64,000 nt of DNA, taken from the NCBI GenBank assembly GCA_017546025.1, contig JAFYYS010000005.1, forward strand, positions 1 through 64,000, written 5' to 3'. Positions within the stretch are counted from its first letter, which is position 1, and each line of letters opens with the position of its first letter. The position numbers and the translations under genes were made by a program. A model generated the notes under the pieces. It was not told where the DNA came from. It saw nothing but the letters and a program-made list of their open reading frames with translations, and ran no database searches. The DNA is from Lachnospiraceae bacterium. GTDB lineage: Bacteria > Bacillota > Clostridia > Lachnospirales > Lachnospiraceae. This document shows, piece after piece, positions 1-6,906 of this stretch.

Positions 1-51
1 AGCAGAGGACTGAAAATCCTCGTGTCACTGGTTCGATTCCGGTTCTGGGCA
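1..51 (+). tRNA. tRNA-Phe (GAA), 5' part missing
   Basis: The window opens inside the gene. The anticodon stem GAGGA/TCCTC (5-9 and 17-21) closes a seven-base loop with anticodon GAA at 12-14. The T arm is 27-43 with loop TTCGATT, and the 3' acceptor strand TCTGGGC is 44-50 with discriminator A at 51. No CCA is encoded. The D arm and 5' acceptor strand lie upstream of the window. Confidence 0.93.
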
Positions 52-141
52 TTTTTTCATACCCATTGGTATGGAAAAGAGCGTAAAGCGGTGCATTTGG
101 TATCGCGCACGTCGTTCCCTTTTGTAATAGGCACGACAAAT

Positions 142-214
142 GGAGCACTAGCTCAGTCGGTAGAGCACTTGACTTTTAATCAAGGTGTCGCGGGTTCGAA
201 TCCCGCGTGCTTCA
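142..214 (+). tRNA. tRNA-Lys (TTT)
   Basis: A full cloverleaf can be drawn. The acceptor stem GGAGCAC/GTGCTTC is 142-148 with 207-213 and has one G-T pair. The D arm carries AGCTCAGTCGGTAGAGC. The anticodon stem CTTGA/TCAAG closes loop CTTTTAA (anticodon TTT), and the T arm is GCGGG-TTCGAAT-CCCGC. The discriminator A is 214 and CCA is not encoded. It follows tRNA-Phe by 90 bases and is probably co-transcribed in a tRNA cluster that starts left of the window. Confidence 0.96.
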
Positions 215-228
215 ATAATGAAACAAAG

Positions 229-270
229 CCCTTGCAAAGCCTTATTCATTTATCGTTTTGCAAGGGTTTT
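229..270 (+). terminator. terminator after the tRNA cluster
   Basis: The inverted repeat CCCTTGCAAA (229-238) and TTTGCAAGGG (257-266) is followed by TTTT. The loop is 18 bases, longer than usual. It lies 14 bases after tRNA-Lys. Confidence 0.7.
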
Positions 271-422
271 GTGTTTGTAGGAATCGCTGCAAAGAATCGC
301 CTGATTTCCGGCATATCCCCGGTTGGATCTGTTTTGCGTGGCATTTGTCAACAAGAAGGAAACAGGACAGAAAAATAACGGATTACCGATAGCAATAAAG
401 CCACATAAAATAAGCAAAAATG

Positions 423-468
423 AAGCCTCAAAGAATCGTTTGCAAAATGGGTTCTTTGAGGCTTTTTT
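423..468. terminator. bidirectional terminator, tRNA cluster / minus operon
   Basis: A perfect 13-bp stem (423-435 with 452-464) is followed by TTTTTT on the plus strand. An A-rich stretch at 415-420 would give a T-tract on the minus strand, so the hairpin can also end the operon that finishes at 495. The rest of 271-494 holds no gene that I can see. Confidence 0.82.
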
Positions 469-494
469 GTTACGTTCAGAAGGACCTTAGAAGA

Positions 495-923
495 TTATTT
501 CTTAATCCGGCGCCAGAGGGCGATTTTCAGCTTTTTGAAGAAGATCCGGACCGGCGCCGTCAGCACGCGCCAACGGGAATAGAGCCGGTAACGGAAGTTC
601 CGGACGGTGTAATCCCGCCCTTTTCGCTGGAAGCCGGTCATTACGCCGAGGATGTCCGCATCGGTTGTGCCGTATTCACGGTTGATGCAGTTGTCGCCGA
701 GAATGACATACCCGCCGTCCGGCAGCACCTTTAAAATGCGGTGCAGCACGTAGCTGTCGCCGCGGCGGTACAAAACAACGTCACAGACCTTGAAACGCTC
801 GCCGGGTTTCTTCTTGCGGACGGTGAAAAGGTCGCGGTTTTCCTTTAGAAGCGGCAGCATGCTCGTCCCGCGGAAGCGATAGGTCAGCTCGCCGAATTCG
901 TCAAGGTATTGCTCGTAGTTCAT
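495..923 (-). CDS. S24/S26 (SipW-like) signal-peptidase-type protein
   Basis: This 142-residue protein has the serine box GTSMLP (Ser21), a histidine in YVLHRIL (His61) and GDN near residues 77-79. That is the Ser/His layout of SipW or ER-type S26 peptidases rather than the Ser/Lys dyad of SipS. The start ATG at 923 follows AAAGGAACC; a longer in-frame reading to 995 has no ribosome site and would run over the upstream gene. There is no clear hydrophobic N-terminal anchor, only a basic, amphipathic C-terminal tail (FFKKLKIALWRRIKK), so it may sit on the membrane peripherally. It is the last gene of a three-gene operon, 13 bases after the TraX-like gene. Such short S24/S26 proteins are known next to HPr-kinase-like and PqqD-like genes in Firmicutes; the substrate is unknown. 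Confidence 0.8.
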   Translation of the reverse strand: MNYEQYLDEFGELTYRFRGTSMLPLLKENRDLFTVRKKKPGERFKVCDVVLYRRGDSYVLHRILKVLPDGGYVILGDNCINREYGTTDADILGVMTGFQRKGRDYTVRNFRYRLYSRWRVLTAPVRIFFKKLKIALWRRIKK

Positions 924-936
924 AATCGGTTCCTTT

Positions 937-1788
937 CTAGCGAAGGATGTACTGCAGCACAAACAGCACGTAAAGGTGAAGCGGATAGAAGGCATAAAAC
1001 AGGTATTTCAAAACAGGTCGGCGGATGAAGCCGCGCTCTCTGTTGTAAAATGCCATGATCACATATGCCGGAAGCGTCATCACGCCGAGCATGCCGCACG
1101 CCGCGATGCAGGCCGCAATCCGGTACTCCCGCAGGAGGTAAAACAGCAGAATGACAAGGTATCCGACCAGTCCGTAGTCCGCGCGGAACGCCCAGGCAAG
1201 CACGCCGACTGCGGCAATCGCGCAGGCCATGAACACCGGCCGCTTCTTCAAAAAATCATATAGGCAGATGCCGAGGCAGCCGAAGAACAGGGTGAAGAAA
1301 ACATTTTCCCTAATGTAATCAGAGCCCTGTAATATGGCAAATGTGAACACTTTCCCTGGCAGCACTAGCGCCCGTAAGGATCCTGCAGAGTCCGGCGTCA
1401 TCAGATGAACAAGCGCGAAGGCGTGTTTCGAAAGAATTGCCGCGACGAGAAGCGATACGGCGTAGCGGACGCGGTTTTTCGTGTAAAAGCAGCCCTCTGC
1501 AATCAAAAAGGCGAAGAGCGGGAACGACATCCGACCGATCAGGCGCATCACGGCATAAACGGTGACGGTGCTGTCGCCGAGCCGGAACAGCTCACGGTAG
1601 AAGAAGGTCGGCAGAAACGGCGCCAGAAAGGCGGCCGTATGGTCGACGAACATCGTGAGAAGCGCAAGCACCTTAAGGGCGCTTCCGCTCAAAAAAGGCT
1701 TCGGAAGGATTATTTTCGGCTCCAAAGGGGAGGCTTCGGGTCCCTTCCCGTCAGCTAAAGAAACGGTATTCTTCTCGGATTCATTCAC
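937..1788 (-). CDS. TraX-like polytopic membrane protein
   Basis: The 283-residue protein has about eight hydrophobic segments. Its N-terminal part (LKVLALLTMFVDHTAAFL, then RLIGRMSFPLFAFLIAEG and a short Tyr-Thr-Lys-Asn-Arg stretch) matches the TraX family, named for F-pilin N-acetylation but widespread in Firmicutes with no proven role. I chose the GTG at 1788: it has GGAGGAA six bases upstream and overlaps the previous stop by 8 bases, which suggests translational coupling. The in-frame ATG at 1812 lies inside the upstream gene. The last hydrophobic segment ends right at the C terminus. Sitting between a kinase-like gene and a signal-peptidase-like gene hints at modification of an exported peptide, but no substrate gene is visible. 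Confidence 0.8.
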   Translation of the reverse strand: MNESEKNTVSLADGKGPEASPLEPKIILPKPFLSGSALKVLALLTMFVDHTAAFLAPFLPTFFYRELFRLGDSTVTVYAVMRLIGRMSFPLFAFLIAEGCFYTKNRVRYAVSLLVAAILSKHAFALVHLMTPDSAGSLRALVLPGKVFTFAILQGSDYIRENVFFTLFFGCLGICLYDFLKKRPVFMACAIAAVGVLAWAFRADYGLVGYLVILLFYLLREYRIAACIAACGMLGVMTLPAYVIMAFYNRERGFIRRPVLKYLFYAFYPLHLYVLFVLQYILR

Positions 1789-2482
1789 GGCACATTCCTC
1801 CGTAAGCAACAAGCGCGGCCTCGGGGTCCATATTGCAGCAAAGCCGGTAGAACCGGACCCTTTCGCCGAGCAGGTTCAAAAGATCAAGCGTTTTCGCGAG
1901 CGCTTCCCGGTCCTTCGGCCGGTAAGCCTGGCGGTATAAAAGCGGAAAAGCTTCCGCAAACGAAATCGGCGTGATGGCATTTTCCGCGGAACGTTCCAAC
2001 AAACAGATTGCCTTAACCTTCGCGGACGCATTGACGCTGAGCCGGTGCTTTCCGTCCCACGGGGAGCCGTAAACCGTGACGTCGTCGCCAATCCGAAGAA
2101 AAGGCTTGTCGTCGTTGAGCATCGTTACGCGGTCGCCGAAAACCTGACGCCAAAGGGCGGCGTGCGTGGATTTGCCGGTGCCCGAGAGGGCGGCGAAAAG
2201 GTAGCCGTCGCCGTCCATGCAAAGCGCGGAAGCATGAAACAAAATAGCCCCGAAAGCCGGAAAAGCTTCCGACAGCTTTCGCTGCACGGCAATCATTTCA
2301 AGGTAATCATCGGGTGCGTTTTCGGGCGAGCGTTCCCGCTCATACGAAATATCCTCCACATCGGTGCGCACGGAAAGCACAGCCGGTCCGTCAACGCGGT
2401 AATCCCGGCTCATTTCGTGGAAAAGGTCATGCTCGGTTGTAATTTCCGCGGTAATATCCGCAAAACGGTAACAGTCGGTCAT
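1781..2482 (-). CDS. HPr-kinase-like P-loop protein
   Basis: The 233-residue protein carries a Walker A motif ALSGTGKST near residues 127-135 and an NDDKPFLR segment after it, the arrangement of the HprK C-terminal kinase domain. It lacks the HprK N-terminal domain. The start ATG at 2482 has GGAG six bases upstream; the open frame continues to 2659 but crosses the divergent promoter region. It is the first gene of the 2482-495 operon. Family members of this size occur next to PqqD-like and S24/S26 genes in Firmicutes, where they are thought to act on peptides. A phosphate-transfer role is inferred from the P-loop only. Confidence 0.8.
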   Translation of the reverse strand: MTDCYRFADITAEITTEHDLFHEMSRDYRVDGPAVLSVRTDVEDISYERERSPENAPDDYLEMIAVQRKLSEAFPAFGAILFHASALCMDGDGYLFAALSGTGKSTHAALWRQVFGDRVTMLNDDKPFLRIGDDVTVYGSPWDGKHRLSVNASAKVKAICLLERSAENAITPISFAEAFPLLYRQAYRPKDREALAKTLDLLNLLGERVRFYRLCCNMDPEAALVAYGGMCRE

Positions 2483-2567
2483 AGCTCGCTCCGCCTCAGA
2501 TTCTGCTTTGATTATATCGTTCCCGCAAAAACTCGTCAATCCGTTTCGCGGACGAAGGAGAGCTCTA

Positions 2568-2596
2568 TTGTCATTTTCCTTTAAAAGCGATATAAT
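2568..2596 (+). promoter_or_regulatory. sigma-70 promoter of the MBL/beta-CASP gene
   Basis: TTGTCA (2568-2573), a 17-base spacer and a perfect TATAAT (2591-2596). The predicted start of transcription is near 2603, so the ATG at 2609 would have no leader. This supports the TTG start at 2630. Confidence 0.85.
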
Positions 2597-2629
2597 CGAT
2601 TCAGGACGATGACAAAGGAGGGCTGTTAC

Positions 2630-4243
2630 TTGAAGGTTACATTCCTGGGTGCGGCACATGAGGTTACGGGGTCCGCGACGCTTTTGACGACGGACCGCTA
2701 TAAGATATTGGTGGATTACGGCTTGGAACAGGGCAATAACCTGTATGATAATGTGGATTTTCCGCTGGCTCCGGGCGAGATTGACTGCGTTCTCTTAACG
2801 CATGCGCACATCGATCACTCCGGCAAGCTTCCGGTTTTGGTGGCAAGAGGCTTCAAGGGCCCGATTTATACGACGGTTGCGACGAAACGGCTTTGCCGGA
2901 TCATGCTGCTTGATTCCGCGCACATTCAGGAGCAGGAGGCGGAATGGAAGAACCGTAAGAGCAAGCGTGCGGGCACGGACGGCGTGACGCCTTTATATAC
3001 GACGAATGACGCAAATGCGACGATTGAGCTTCTCGATGAGACGGAATACGACACCGAGCGCGAGATTCTTCCGGGCGTGAAGATCTGCTTCCGGGACGCC
3101 GGCCATCTGCTCGGCTCCGCAAGCATTGAAATCAAGGTAACAGAGGGAGCTGAGACGAGAAAGATCACATTTTCCGGAGACCTCGGAAATGTGGACCGTC
3201 CGCTTCTTAGAAACTATGAGCTGCCGACCCCGACGGACTATCTGGTCATCGAGTCCACGTACGGCGGGCGGAAGCATCCGGAACGGAAGGATTATTTCAC
3301 GCAGCTTGCGACAATCATCCAGGAGACGTTTGACCGAGGGGGCAATGTGGTCATTCCGGCCTTTGCCGTCGGCAGAACGCAGGAGCTTTTATACCTAATC
3401 CGTGAGATTAAGGACCGCGGCATGATCACCGGGCACGACGAGTTCCCGGTTTGGATCGACAGCCCGCTGGCTGTGGAAGCGACGAATATTTACAGCACGG
3501 ATGTGCTTTCCTATTGTGACGAGGAGACGGCGGAGCTGATTCGTAACGGCATCAACCCGCTTCGTTTCCCGGGCCTTCGGACGTCAATCACAAGCGACGA
3601 TTCCAAGTGGATCAACGCCGATCCGACGCCGAAGATCATCCTTTCCGCGAGCGGCATGTGCGAGGCCGGCCGTATCCGCCACCATCTGAAGCACAACCTG
3701 TGGCGCGAAGAATGCACGATTCTGTTCGTCGGCTATCAGGCGGAGGGCACGCTCGGCAACGCCCTGCTTTCCGGCGTGGACGAAGTAAGGCTGTTCGGCG
3801 AGGACATCTCTGTCAAGGCGCACATCATGCAGATGGAAGGTATCAGCGGACATTCCGACGAACCGCTTCTTTTGAGCTGGCTGTCGGCACTTAAGGACAA
3901 TCCGCCGATCAAGGTGTTCGTCAACCACGGTGCGGACGAGGTCACCGACCTGTTCGCGCAGACCATCCGCGAGGTATTCGGCTGGGATGCGGAGGCGCCG
4001 TATTCGGGCGGTGTTTACGAACTCGGAAGTCACGTATTCTGTGAAGAGCGCGGCATTACCGAGCGGATTCCGGAGCGCACGCAGAAGCAGGCGTCCGCGA
4101 GAGTCAATGCGGTATTTGAAAGACTTCTCATGGCGGGCCGCAGGCTGATGGCCGTCATCGAGCATAACCGTGGCGGCGCGAACAAAGATCTCGGCAAGTT
4201 TGCCGACCAGATCGACGCGCTTTGTAACAAATGGGACCGCTAA
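2630..4243 (+). CDS. MBL-fold / beta-CASP RNA-processing nuclease
   Basis: The 537-residue protein begins KVTFLGAAHEVTGS, the usual opening of CPSF-like RNA exonucleases of the metallo-beta-lactamase superfamily. The zinc motif HAHIDHSG is near residue 57, followed by SGDLGN and ESTYGG. The beta-CASP domain contains SASGMCEAGRIRHHL (about 340-355), and the C-terminal RMMBL part contains SGHSD and FVNHG. I chose TTG at 2630, with GGAGGG seven bases upstream; the ATG at 2609 has no ribosome site and sits almost on the predicted transcription start. It has its own promoter and terminator and is monocistronic. Expected activity is ribonuclease; the substrate is unknown. Confidence 0.9.
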   Translation: MKVTFLGAAHEVTGSATLLTTDRYKILVDYGLEQGNNLYDNVDFPLAPGEIDCVLLTHAHIDHSGKLPVLVARGFKGPIYTTVATKRLCRIMLLDSAHIQEQEAEWKNRKSKRAGTDGVTPLYTTNDANATIELLDETEYDTEREILPGVKICFRDAGHLLGSASIEIKVTEGAETRKITFSGDLGNVDRPLLRNYELPTPTDYLVIESTYGGRKHPERKDYFTQLATIIQETFDRGGNVVIPAFAVGRTQELLYLIREIKDRGMITGHDEFPVWIDSPLAVEATNIYSTDVLSYCDEETAELIRNGINPLRFPGLRTSITSDDSKWINADPTPKIILSASGMCEAGRIRHHLKHNLWREECTILFVGYQAEGTLGNALLSGVDEVRLFGEDISVKAHIMQMEGISGHSDEPLLLSWLSALKDNPPIKVFVNHGADEVTDLFAQTIREVFGWDAEAPYSGGVYELGSHVFCEERGITERIPERTQKQASARVNAVFERLLMAGRRLMAVIEHNRGGANKDLGKFADQIDALCNKWDR

Positions 4244-4256
4244 ACGAAACGTAACG

Positions 4257-4287
4257 AATGCCACGGGCAAAAACCGTGGCATTTTTC
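4257..4287 (+). terminator. terminator of the MBL/beta-CASP gene
   Basis: A perfect 10-bp stem AATGCCACGG / CCGTGGCATT closes a 7-base loop and runs into TTTT. Confidence 0.9.
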
Positions 4288-4339
4288 ATCCGACGTTTTT
4301 GGAAGTTGAATCGTTATATAAGCAGAAGGAGGTCAGCGT

Positions 4340-4852
4340 ATGTCGGAAAATGCATTGCGTACGGATGCGGATTTCGAAGCGCTTTATGAGAGGAACTGGC
4401 TGTATGTCTACCGGATCTGCTATTCCTACATGGGGAATGCGGCGGACGCGGAGGACTGCGCGGAGGACGTTTTCGTGAAGATTCTTTCGGGCGGCATCGT
4501 TTTTTCGGATGCGGAGCACGAGCGAAAATGGCTCAGCGTTGCGGCAATCAACCGGTGCAAGGATAAGCTGAAAAGCAGCGCGTTTCGGCTGACGGATTCT
4601 CTGGATGCGGAGGACTCGCCCGAGCCTGCGGCGCCCGAAAAGGAGGATTACAGCGATGTCCGTGAGGCGGTGCTTAAGCTTCCGGAACGGTTGAAAACAG
4701 TTGTGGTGATGTTTTATTACTGCGGGTACAAGGCGGAGGAGATTGCAAAGGAGTTCGGCAAATCCCCGTCGACAATCCGGAACCTGCTCAAGGAAGCGCG
4801 GGATCTGCTCAGAGAAAAACTAGGGGGTGCTTATGATGGCGGAGAAGAATGA
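4340..4852 (+). CDS. ECF-type sigma factor (first system)
   Basis: The 170-residue protein has only sigma regions 2 and 4. Region 2 spans roughly residues 10-80 and includes YVYRICYSYMGNAADAEDC, with the conserved acidic run after it. Region 4 spans about 105-160, with the helix-turn-helix YKAEEIAKEFGKSPSTIRNLLKEAR. AGGAGG lies upstream of the ATG. The next gene overlaps it by 17 bases and encodes a one-TM protein, the usual layout of a sigma factor and its membrane anti-sigma partner. No clear core promoter is visible between the preceding terminator and the start; an autoregulated promoter is likely but not demonstrated. Confidence 0.92.
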   Translation: MSENALRTDADFEALYERNWLYVYRICYSYMGNAADAEDCAEDVFVKILSGGIVFSDAEHERKWLSVAAINRCKDKLKSSAFRLTDSLDAEDSPEPAAPEKEDYSDVREAVLKLPERLKTVVVMFYYCGYKAEEIAKEFGKSPSTIRNLLKEARDLLREKLGGAYDGGEE

Positions 4853-5441
4853 ATCCAATATCCGCGAGGCGATTGACCGGATCGAGCCGGCAGAGGGCGC
4901 CAAAGAACGGATGCTTCAGAATATCCGCGCGAAGGCAGCAATGGAAAATGCCACGAAAAATGCGCAAAAGAAGTCCCAAAAGACGCTTTGGTTTAAGCTT
5001 CTTCCTGCTGTGGCAGCAGTTGTGATCATCGTTGTCGGAGCGATAGTTTTAAAGGACAGGAATTCCTTAAAGCCGAAAAATACGAACGAGCCGGACGGCG
5101 CTCTGACTGCCGGCGGCGTGGATGAAACGAAGGTTGTCAGTTATTCCAAGGTCGAATTCAAGGATGAAACGGGCGAAGACCCTGAGCTTCCGGCGCTTGC
5201 AACGGAGGTGACCTACCACAAGGGATATGACGGGTACTACGTGGCATTTGCCAAAGGCGGACACCGGTATAAGCTGTACCTCTTCAGACCGGAGAACGGT
5301 GTCATGCGCTATGTGGCCGTGAGCTACGTGGAAGGCGTTACGGTGGAGGAATGGGAGCAGGGAAGTACCATCCTCCGTCTTGTCAACGATGACGGAGCAA
5401 CGCAGGAAGAACTGAAAGAAATCAGAGCTGCGATTCATTAA
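4836..5441 (+). CDS. probable membrane anti-sigma factor
   Basis: The 201-residue protein has a charged cytoplasmic N-terminal part (about residues 1-45), one TM helix (LLPAVAAVVIIVVGAIVLK, about 50-70) and an outer domain of about 130 residues that I do not recognise. The N-terminal part contains no HxxxCxxC zinc anti-sigma motif. Two adjacent ATGs (4833 and 4836) are possible; 4836 gives better spacing from GGGGG. It overlaps the sigma gene, implying coupled synthesis in a fixed ratio. The anti-sigma role rests on gene order and topology, not on a recognised domain. Confidence 0.7.
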   Translation: MAEKNESNIREAIDRIEPAEGAKERMLQNIRAKAAMENATKNAQKKSQKTLWFKLLPAVAAVVIIVVGAIVLKDRNSLKPKNTNEPDGALTAGGVDETKVVSYSKVEFKDETGEDPELPALATEVTYHKGYDGYYVAFAKGGHRYKLYLFRPENGVMRYVAVSYVEGVTVEEWEQGSTILRLVNDDGATQEELKEIRAAIH

Positions 5442-5479
5442 TGTGTGAGGGAGAATCGATATAGGGAGGAGATTACGAG

Positions 5480-6757
5480 ATGAAACGAATCATATTGATT
5501 TTAGTGCTTGCGGCGGTGCTTCTGACCGCCTGCAAGGACGAAGGAAAAACCGAGCAGGGCGTGAAGGTTTCGCCTTCCGCCGCCGAGCCGACGAAGCAGG
5601 TGTCGGACCCGAATGATACGAAGACTGACCCGGGAGACCGGGAGGGCGGTATTCTGACAGGCGTTACGGCACCGGAAATCGTCGATCCGCCGGTTGTCAC
5701 GACGGTCTTTAAGAACGGCAGGAAGGTCGCTGAGGTCACGGATATGGAGTCCGCTACCATGACGGACGCGGGGATTCTTTATAAACTCTGCACGATGACG
5801 GGAAGATACAAGGCGGACGCCGAGTACCACATTCTCAATGCCGAAACCGGCGAGGACAGAAAGCTCGGAACCATCCGAGACGAGGGCTACGAGACCCGTT
5901 ACAACCGGGTGGAGCTGAACGGAAAGATTTATACGCTGATTGTAAAGGGAGAGCTTGACCGGGAGGAGCTTCAGTCACTCATTCTTCTCGAAATCGATCC
6001 GGCCGGAGCGCTTACGGAGCAGGTCATCTGCAAGGACGGTTTTGCGTATGCAATGCTTGCCCGCTGCAACGACTGTCTGCTGATCGGAAACCACGGCATG
6101 AGCGGCGAAAAAGCCGATTCGGTCTATCTGTATGACCCGAAGGACGGAAGCGTGAAGGAGGTGCTCCGTTATCAGGAGGGAACCCAGCCGCTTCGCCAGA
6201 TTTACAGCGACGGCAAGCAGGTTTACGTATTGCTTGCCCGCGCGGAGGACGGAAAGACGCAGCTTGTCATCGAGACGTACGACCTGCAGTTCAACAAGCT
6301 TTCCGAGCGCGATATCACGGCGCTTGGCGAGAAAGCGAATACCGGAGCGCTTCCCGACGAGTGGGGCGGCGATGAATTCCTGATGCATGTCAGCCGTTTC
6401 ATCGTAACGGAGAGCGGGATTATGTACTATGAGAATTTCAGCGTTACGCATTTCCTGCTGAATCTGGAAACCGGCGAAATCCTGCGCGATACCGATGCCT
6501 TTCTGGCAGCGCTCGGCGGCAACGGAGAGCTCTATTTCGACATGATGAAGGGCTTTGAGCCGGAGCGGGACAAGCCGAACTACATTTATATGTTAGACGG
6601 AACGAAACTGACCAGAACTGAGTATATTGCGTCAGATCCCTGGTACTTCATCATGAATATGTCAGTTTCTAATAACGGCACTTTGATGATGCTATTAGAG
6701 TATACTGATCTTGAGAACATCAACCCGAACCTTCCGCCGATGATAATCGTTCAGTAA
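5480..6757 (+). CDS. lipoprotein of unknown function next to the ECF system
   Basis: The 425-residue protein has a lipoprotein signal (MKRIILILVLAAVLLTAC, Cys18), then a Thr/Pro/Asp-rich linker to about residue 60. The body has repeated short strands of the type YHILNAETG, VYLYDPKDGSV and FLLNLETGEIL, which suggests a beta-propeller-like fold. No specific family was recognised. AGGGAGGAG precedes the ATG. It lies 38 bases after the anti-sigma candidate and is probably co-transcribed, so it may be the surface sensor or an output of the first sigma system. Confidence 0.75.
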   Translation: MKRIILILVLAAVLLTACKDEGKTEQGVKVSPSAAEPTKQVSDPNDTKTDPGDREGGILTGVTAPEIVDPPVVTTVFKNGRKVAEVTDMESATMTDAGILYKLCTMTGRYKADAEYHILNAETGEDRKLGTIRDEGYETRYNRVELNGKIYTLIVKGELDREELQSLILLEIDPAGALTEQVICKDGFAYAMLARCNDCLLIGNHGMSGEKADSVYLYDPKDGSVKEVLRYQEGTQPLRQIYSDGKQVYVLLARAEDGKTQLVIETYDLQFNKLSERDITALGEKANTGALPDEWGGDEFLMHVSRFIVTESGIMYYENFSVTHFLLNLETGEILRDTDAFLAALGGNGELYFDMMKGFEPERDKPNYIYMLDGTKLTRTEYIASDPWYFIMNMSVSNNGTLMMLLEYTDLENINPNLPPMIIVQ

Positions 6758-6762
6758 AACAA

Positions 6763-6887
6763 GTGCGCGCCATTTACGGCAACCAAAAAGCAGCCTGCCT
6801 GCTGCAGGAATTGTGAACCGGGCGGAAAAGCCCTCTCACAATTCCTCAGCGGCGCGGCTGCTGTCTTTTTGTCTATATGGCGCGCAC
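6763..6887. terminator. nested inverted-repeat bidirectional terminator
   Basis: The outer arms GTGCGCGCCAT (6763-6773) and ATGGCGCGCAC (6877-6887) are a perfect 11-bp match. Inside lies a long hairpin, 6789-6862. From outside in, its arms are AGCAGCC/GGCTGCT, GCTG/CAGC, AGGAATTGTGA/TCACAATTCCT (perfect) and GGGC/GCCC around GGAAAA. TTTTT follows on the plus strand (6866-6870) and AAAAA precedes it (6785-6789), so it can terminate both the lipoprotein gene and prfC. Confidence 0.85.
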
Positions 6888-6906
6888 AGTATTATTTGCG
6901 TTCTGA

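Noticed and set aside
2609..2629. ATG at 2609 as the start of the MBL/beta-CASP gene
   Set aside because: It falls about six bases after the predicted transcription start and has no ribosome site, while TTG 2630 has GGAGGG and gives the family-typical N terminus.
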